From Coemansia sp. RSA 487 (taxonomy: Eukaryota; Kickxellomycota; Kickxellomycetes; Kickxellales; Kickxellaceae), in the NCBI GenBank assembly GCA_027577595.1, contig JANBRJ010000068.1:1-64000 (forward strand): DNA of 64,000 nt, read 5' to 3'. Every line of letters starts with the position of its first letter. Within the stretch, counting starts at the first letter, position 1. The translations under genes and the position numbers were made by a program. Below, piece after piece: positions 58,721 to 64,000 of this stretch. The notes below the pieces were generated by a model. The model ran no database searches, had not been told where the DNA came from, and was given only the letters and a program-made list of their open reading frames with translations.

Positions 58721-59820
58721 TTTGTGAGGAGTCGACAAACAAAAAAATAACAAATGATAGCTAGTTGGAAGGGAAGGGGAAAAGAAGGGGCAAATGCAGA
58801 CGAACAGTGGGAAATGGCATTTGTTTTTTTTTTTGCAGCTGTTGTCTCTTGTCAATGTTTGCCAACTTTGGTGGCAGCACACGACAAACACTTTTTGCAT
58901 GTGTCTGGCTCGGCTCACTAGGCCATGCTGAGAAATGAGTTGCTGGACAAACCTCCCTGTCATCGGCTCGTGTATGCTAAAATGACGATATGCAGACACG
59001 GCACAACATAATGTTGAGACAGCTGACTTGTACCGTTTCTTAATTTCAAATGCAGATATGTGTGAAAGCAGGAAGCTGTTGTGTGTAATCGATTTCTTCA
59101 GCCATCAATACCCAAGCATTTTTCACTTTTCTCACAATAGAAAATGAATGAGGAAAACGGTCGGCAGTTGCTTTTTTAGAGGCAATTGCAGCAGGAAGGT
59201 CATCCCCCTCATTTCAGGAGATTGAAGTCATTTGCAAGAAAATCCTCCCCTGTCCATGCACTGATCTGTGCTCTGTTTCAGACCCAGCTGTGGTATTATG
59301 TGCCGATTATTCGAAGCATGCACCTTTTTTTCTCATACTCGTCAGAGTGCATGTAGATATCCACTTTTAAAAGGAAATATTTTTGGTTTCTTTTGTTGTT
59401 CCAAAGATTCAACTCTTCTGCTCTAGTTTCTTTTTCTATTTAAGATTTATCGCCATATTCCGTTTTTTATCCATATCCAACTTGCCTTTTTTTGGACTTT
59501 CTACATCCGTTTTCTTTTTGTAGCAAAGCCTTGCCCTATTCACGGGGTTTTGCACCATTTCATCGAGAATAAAGCGTACTCCCTCCTCTGCTTGCAAAGA
59601 CTGAAAACCCTCTTCGCTTGTTCTTTACACAAGAGCCAAATACACTTTTTACTTTATTCTTTAAACTAGCCACACACACTAGCCAAGTCTCTTTTTCTCT
59701 TTCCCCATTTTATTGGTCAAGTCTTGCCTCTTGCTTCAAGAAACGACAGGGATTTTTATACTATCTATAACATTATTAGTCGATTTTAACATCTGCTCCT
59801 CCATAAAATAGTGCGTGTAG
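58721..59820. other. Divergent promoter region LSM12 / pseudo-metacaspase
   Basis: 1.1 kb without a gene. The right half (about 59300-59800) is strongly T/C-rich, the kind of long pyrimidine leader seen before several forward genes here. Confidence 0.5.
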
Positions 59821-62800
59821 ATGTCGTACGCATCCGGAGCACAGGCTCACTTTCAGCACGGCCAACAGCAGCAGCCGCCGCCGCCGCCACCACCACCTCC
59901 TCTAGAACAGCAACATATTTCGGCAAACGACAGATATTCTTACGGAAATGGCTCATCGTATCGTGCGCAGAACGCACCTGCAACAATGACGTACTCGGGC
60001 GACTTTTCTGGCGCACAGGCATCACAGTCGGCACAAGGGTACCAGCAACAACAGTACTATGACAATGGACCTCCATTGCATACGCAATACCCACCGCCAC
60101 CACAACCGCCGCCTGTTTCACATGGTATACAGCCGCCGCCGTTGCCGCAACAGTACCACCAGCACCAACAGCAACAACAGTACCCGCCTCCTCTTCAAGG
60201 AAGCTACACTACGTACCCAGGCGATTCTCACTACCAGGCACAGCCCCCGCCGCCGCATGTTTCTCATTCCCATTCTCATCCCCAAGCAGTGACGCATGTG
60301 ACACCCGCCCAGTACCAATCTGTCGCTGCTGGTGCATATAGTGCTGCCGCCCCACCGCTCCTGCATCAGGCTGCAACCGTTCCAGCGATGTCGCAGCACC
60401 AGCAGCAGTACGTGTCGCCGCCCGCAAGCTACCATCAGCACCATGTGGCGGCCCCACCACCGCCAGCCAGCTATGCCAACCCAGACTCTGTACACCAGGC
60501 TCCGGCCCACCAACACCAGCATCAGCACAACTATAGCGCTCCGCCAGTATCTGGAGCAGCATCCACAAGCGGTACATGCCCCCACCACCACCAGCAACAC
60601 CAGCAGCAAAACCAGTACCCTCAGGACCAGCTTTCGTACCAGTCGCCACCACTGCAACAGGATAGCTACTACTCACAACACCAGCAGCAGCAGCAGCAGT
60701 CGCCGCCGCCGATGCCCCAGTCTCTCAGCCAGGACGGTTACCCACAGCAAGGCACTGAAAACTATAGGCTGGATGCCGGGTCGCCTAGCGCCCAAAATTA
60801 CCAGCAACAGCAGCAGCTGCTGCCACCAATGCATCGTCAGCAGTCGGCCGGCTACCCAAGTACTGGGCCAGAGTACCGCCACCAACCACCAGTAGCATCT
60901 CCCGGGCCTCCCGCATCTGGCCGGCAGTACTCAAACCCCACCATCCCGCCACAATTGGGACCGTCGCCTCTGAGCCAACCGCCATCGGCACCACTCTACG
61001 GCACACAACAGCAGCAATCACAGCTGTATCCTCCGAAGCGGCAGTCACCTCTGGATCAGTACCACCACCAATCGCCGCCTCTGAGCCAGTCGCCGATGAA
61101 CAGCTACCATACACCGCCGCCACAGCCGCTGTCTCAAGCGCAAATGCAACGGCATCAGTCGCTACGTGTGGCGACCACACAGACAAATGACTCCACCATG
61201 CATGGAGGAATGCGGCCTGTGGTGAGCGCACGCGCGGACTCCCGGAACAGCTACATTGAGCACAGGCAGTCGTTTGGGACAACGCCCATTTCGGCTGTTC
61301 TCGGCTCGGAGCCTGTCATTGCTCAAGCACCGCCACCGGCGGGCAGTGGCGTTGTTCGCCGCGAATCGTCCTCGGGCTACAGCCCCAATACGTATAGCGC
61401 GCACGGCAGGGATTCGTTCTCTGCGTCGCCGGGTAACCACCAGGGAACAGGGGCGGCAGTGGCATCCTTGGTCAACTCGATGGGCGCCATGTCTGTTGGC
61501 GGTCAGTCGCATCACCTCCCTCCGAGATCGGCGACAGCAGCATCTGGTGGGTCGTTTGCGCTTCCCGCATCGCTGGCAGCTTCGTCGCTAACCATCCCTT
61601 CGCAATTCCAGGCGTCGCAGGCCACTCTTTCGCCGCAGTCTGGCGGCCAGCCGCCACTAGCACCACCAGTGCGCAGCACGTACTCAGGAGTCAATAACCT
61701 AGGGAGTATCGGTAGCCACAGCACGCTGGTCGGATCTACGGTTCCTGTAGGCGTCGGCCTTGTTCGCAACAACAGCACGCAGAAGCAGCTAGCCGTCGTG
61801 CAAAGCAGCATCGCAGGGATTCCATCCCCAACCCAGCAGCAGCAGCAGCAGCGCACGCCGCCGACGTTTGCGCAAACGGGCGAGAACATGGCGTACCCGC
61901 TGTGGAACAACATCAGCGCCACCGCGTTCCAAGCGTACAGACACCAGATCCCGGTGCAGCAATCGAACCTGAGCGGCACAAAGTACGCGCTAATAATCGG
62001 TAGCAACTACTATGGTAAAGAGTACTCGCAGACATCGAACATCAACTGGGCACATACGCTAAAGTCGCTTTTGGTCAGCCGGTACGGGTACAAGGAGAAG
62101 AACGTGGTCCTGTTGAGCGACGACCAGCCTGACCCCCGGTGCCATCCGACGCACCATCTGATAGCAACGCACATGAAGCGCATGATGCGCGATGTCCGTC
62201 CCAACGACTCGGTCTTCTTCTACTTTTGCGGCTTTGGCCGGCTCCCGATGCAGCTGGCTGAAGAGCACACGGATGCGCTGTCAAGCATCAGGCGGCTGCG
62301 CGAGGACTTTATCTTGCCCTGCGACTTTGAGGACCACGGCGCTATCAGTTCGTCGTACTTGCACAAGCACTTGGTCGGCCATCTCCCGCGCTCCGCGCGT
62401 CTTACTGCGCTTTTCAACTGCATTGTCAACGACACGGGGCTGGGCGTGCCGTACAAGTACATCCACAGCAATGGCCGCGCCGTGCTGACCAGTGCGATTG
62501 CTGGGAACAACCTGTTTGAGGCCGGAATGAAGCTCGGCCATGCGCCGTTGTCGGTCACTGGAAGCTTTGGCGACCTGACGCAGAGATTCGAGACATCGCT
62601 CATGCAGCAGCAGCAACAGGCAGCTGGCGGTGGTGGTGGTGGCGGCGGCGGGAAGACGGACCGCGAGACCGACGAGATGGACCGCATCAGACAGTCGTCG
62701 GGCGACATCATCGTGTTCGGGTGGGACCGCAACTACACAGACCCCAGGTACAAAAAGTACATGGCACAGACGCCGAGCAACATGCTGTGCTCGTACTGGG

Positions 62801-62952
62801 CGGCGGCAATGGAAGACACACAGCGCACAAAGGGCCGTGTCACGTTCGGCGACGTGCTGGGCTCGCTGCAGAACAAGACCAAAGACATTGCGATGATGCC
62901 GTTTGTTGCGTCGGGCCGCAAGATTAGCATGGACGAGGAGTTTAGCATCTGA
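59821..62952 (+). CDS. Pseudo-metacaspase with prion-like N-terminus, 1043 aa
   Basis: Residues 1-710 are Gln/Pro/Tyr/His/Ser-rich (repeats of QQQ, PPPPP, SYxQ), a prion-like tail longer than the one on yeast Mca1. From about 718 a caspase-like (C14/metacaspase) domain is clear: TKYALIIGSNYYGKEYSQ, LKSLLVSRYGYKEKNVVLLSDD, THHLIATHMKRMMRDVRPNDS and LPCDFEDHGAIS. In active metacaspases the catalytic His sits in FFHYSGHG; here the segment is FFYFCGFG, with Phe805 at the His position. The catalytic Cys sits in LTAIFDSCHSG; here LTALFNCIVND has Ile868 there (Cys867 is one residue off). The loop between these motifs also lacks the usual acidic GD-rich stretch. The C-terminal part is retained (GRVTFGDVLGSLQNKTKDI). 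Most likely a catalytically dead homologue acting as scaffold or regulator. No frameshift is seen. Confidence 0.9.
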   Translation: MSYASGAQAHFQHGQQQQPPPPPPPPPLEQQHISANDRYSYGNGSSYRAQNAPATMTYSGDFSGAQASQSAQGYQQQQYYDNGPPLHTQYPPPPQPPPVSHGIQPPPLPQQYHQHQQQQQYPPPLQGSYTTYPGDSHYQAQPPPPHVSHSHSHPQAVTHVTPAQYQSVAAGAYSAAAPPLLHQAATVPAMSQHQQQYVSPPASYHQHHVAAPPPPASYANPDSVHQAPAHQHQHQHNYSAPPVSGAASTSGTCPHHHQQHQQQNQYPQDQLSYQSPPLQQDSYYSQHQQQQQQSPPPMPQSLSQDGYPQQGTENYRLDAGSPSAQNYQQQQQLLPPMHRQQSAGYPSTGPEYRHQPPVASPGPPASGRQYSNPTIPPQLGPSPLSQPPSAPLYGTQQQQSQLYPPKRQSPLDQYHHQSPPLSQSPMNSYHTPPPQPLSQAQMQRHQSLRVATTQTNDSTMHGGMRPVVSARADSRNSYIEHRQSFGTTPISAVLGSEPVIAQAPPPAGSGVVRRESSSGYSPNTYSAHGRDSFSASPGNHQGTGAAVASLVNSMGAMSVGGQSHHLPPRSATAASGGSFALPASLAASSLTIPSQFQASQATLSPQSGGQPPLAPPVRSTYSGVNNLGSIGSHSTLVGSTVPVGVGLVRNNSTQKQLAVVQSSIAGIPSPTQQQQQQRTPPTFAQTGENMAYPLWNNISATAFQAYRHQIPVQQSNLSGTKYALIIGSNYYGKEYSQTSNINWAHTLKSLLVSRYGYKEKNVVLLSDDQPDPRCHPTHHLIATHMKRMMRDVRPNDSVFFYFCGFGRLPMQLAEEHTDALSSIRRLREDFILPCDFEDHGAISSSYLHKHLVGHLPRSARLTALFNCIVNDTGLGVPYKYIHSNGRAVLTSAIAGNNLFEAGMKLGHAPLSVTGSFGDLTQRFETSLMQQQQQAAGGGGGGGGGKTDRETDEMDRIRQSSGDIIVFGWDRNYTDPRYKKYMAQTPSNMLCSYWAAAMEDTQRTKGRVTFGDVLGSLQNKTKDIAMMPFVASGRKISMDEEFSI

Positions 62953-64000
<1,048 letters not shown>

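Overview
The window looks like nuclear DNA of an early-diverging (zygomycete-grade) fungus. The long, nearly intronless genes and low-complexity Q/S/P-rich tails would fit Kickxellales/Zoopagomycota, but that placement is inference. Fungal hallmarks seen directly are an ERMES subunit (Mdm34), an Anp1/Mnn9-type mannosyltransferase, a Ldb17/SPIN90 actin-patch protein, an RTA1-like membrane protein, an ATP10 assembly factor, and short introns with GT..AG ends and TACTAAC-like branch points. No tRNA, rRNA or CRISPR was found.

Layout. 0-6.3 kb is AT-rich and accessory-looking: a TATA-led hypothetical gene, a candidate solo LTR with strong palindromes, a diverged direct repeat, a 628-aa secreted protein with three GGWWPWS repeats, a 71-aa secreted protein, and an orphan exon with 20-aa repeats. 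6.4-17.9 kb holds a very long SAPS-type phosphatase regulatory subunit (three exons, reconstructed here), mitochondrial prolyl-tRNA synthetase and an Anp1-family mannosyltransferase (two exons, reconstructed here). 18.8-25.7 kb has a hypothetical gene, a Lys/Asp-rich GPI-type protein, a ubiquitin-like-domain protein and the GID-complex E3 subunit Fyv10/MAEA. 26.7-41 kb is dense housekeeping: NHP2, SBA1/p23, the mitochondrial SAM carrier, LDB17, a small membrane protein, a bZIP factor, GUF1 and a beta-propeller protein. 41.2-49.4 kb is sparser and accessory-looking: a Crinkler-type P-loop NTPase, an RTA1-like protein and several very small genes that a length-based ORF cutoff would miss. These include a spliced 104-aa secreted protein with eight cysteines, a 44-aa secreted four-cysteine peptide and a 49-aa single C2H2 zinc finger. 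49.4-64 kb is again dense: RCM1/NSUN5, MDM34, EFM5, a Myb/SANT protein with a mitochondrial-type presequence, ATP10, a glutaredoxin-like protein, LSM12, a pseudo-metacaspase and the start of a vacuolar aspartic protease.

Shared themes are mitochondria (ProRS, SAM carrier, GUF1, MDM34, ATP10, the Myb-like protein), ribosome/translation factors (NHP2, RCM1, EFM5, LSM12) and secretion/cell surface. No operon-like arrangement is implied; several pairs share divergent promoters.

The strongest unusual items are (1) a 1043-aa metacaspase homologue with a prion-like N-terminus in which both positions of the catalytic His/Cys dyad are replaced, (2) the cluster of tiny cysteine-rich secreted genes at 46-47.2 kb, and (3) a Myb-like DNA-binding protein that appears to be mitochondrial. 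All family assignments come from reading motifs by eye; no database search was run.
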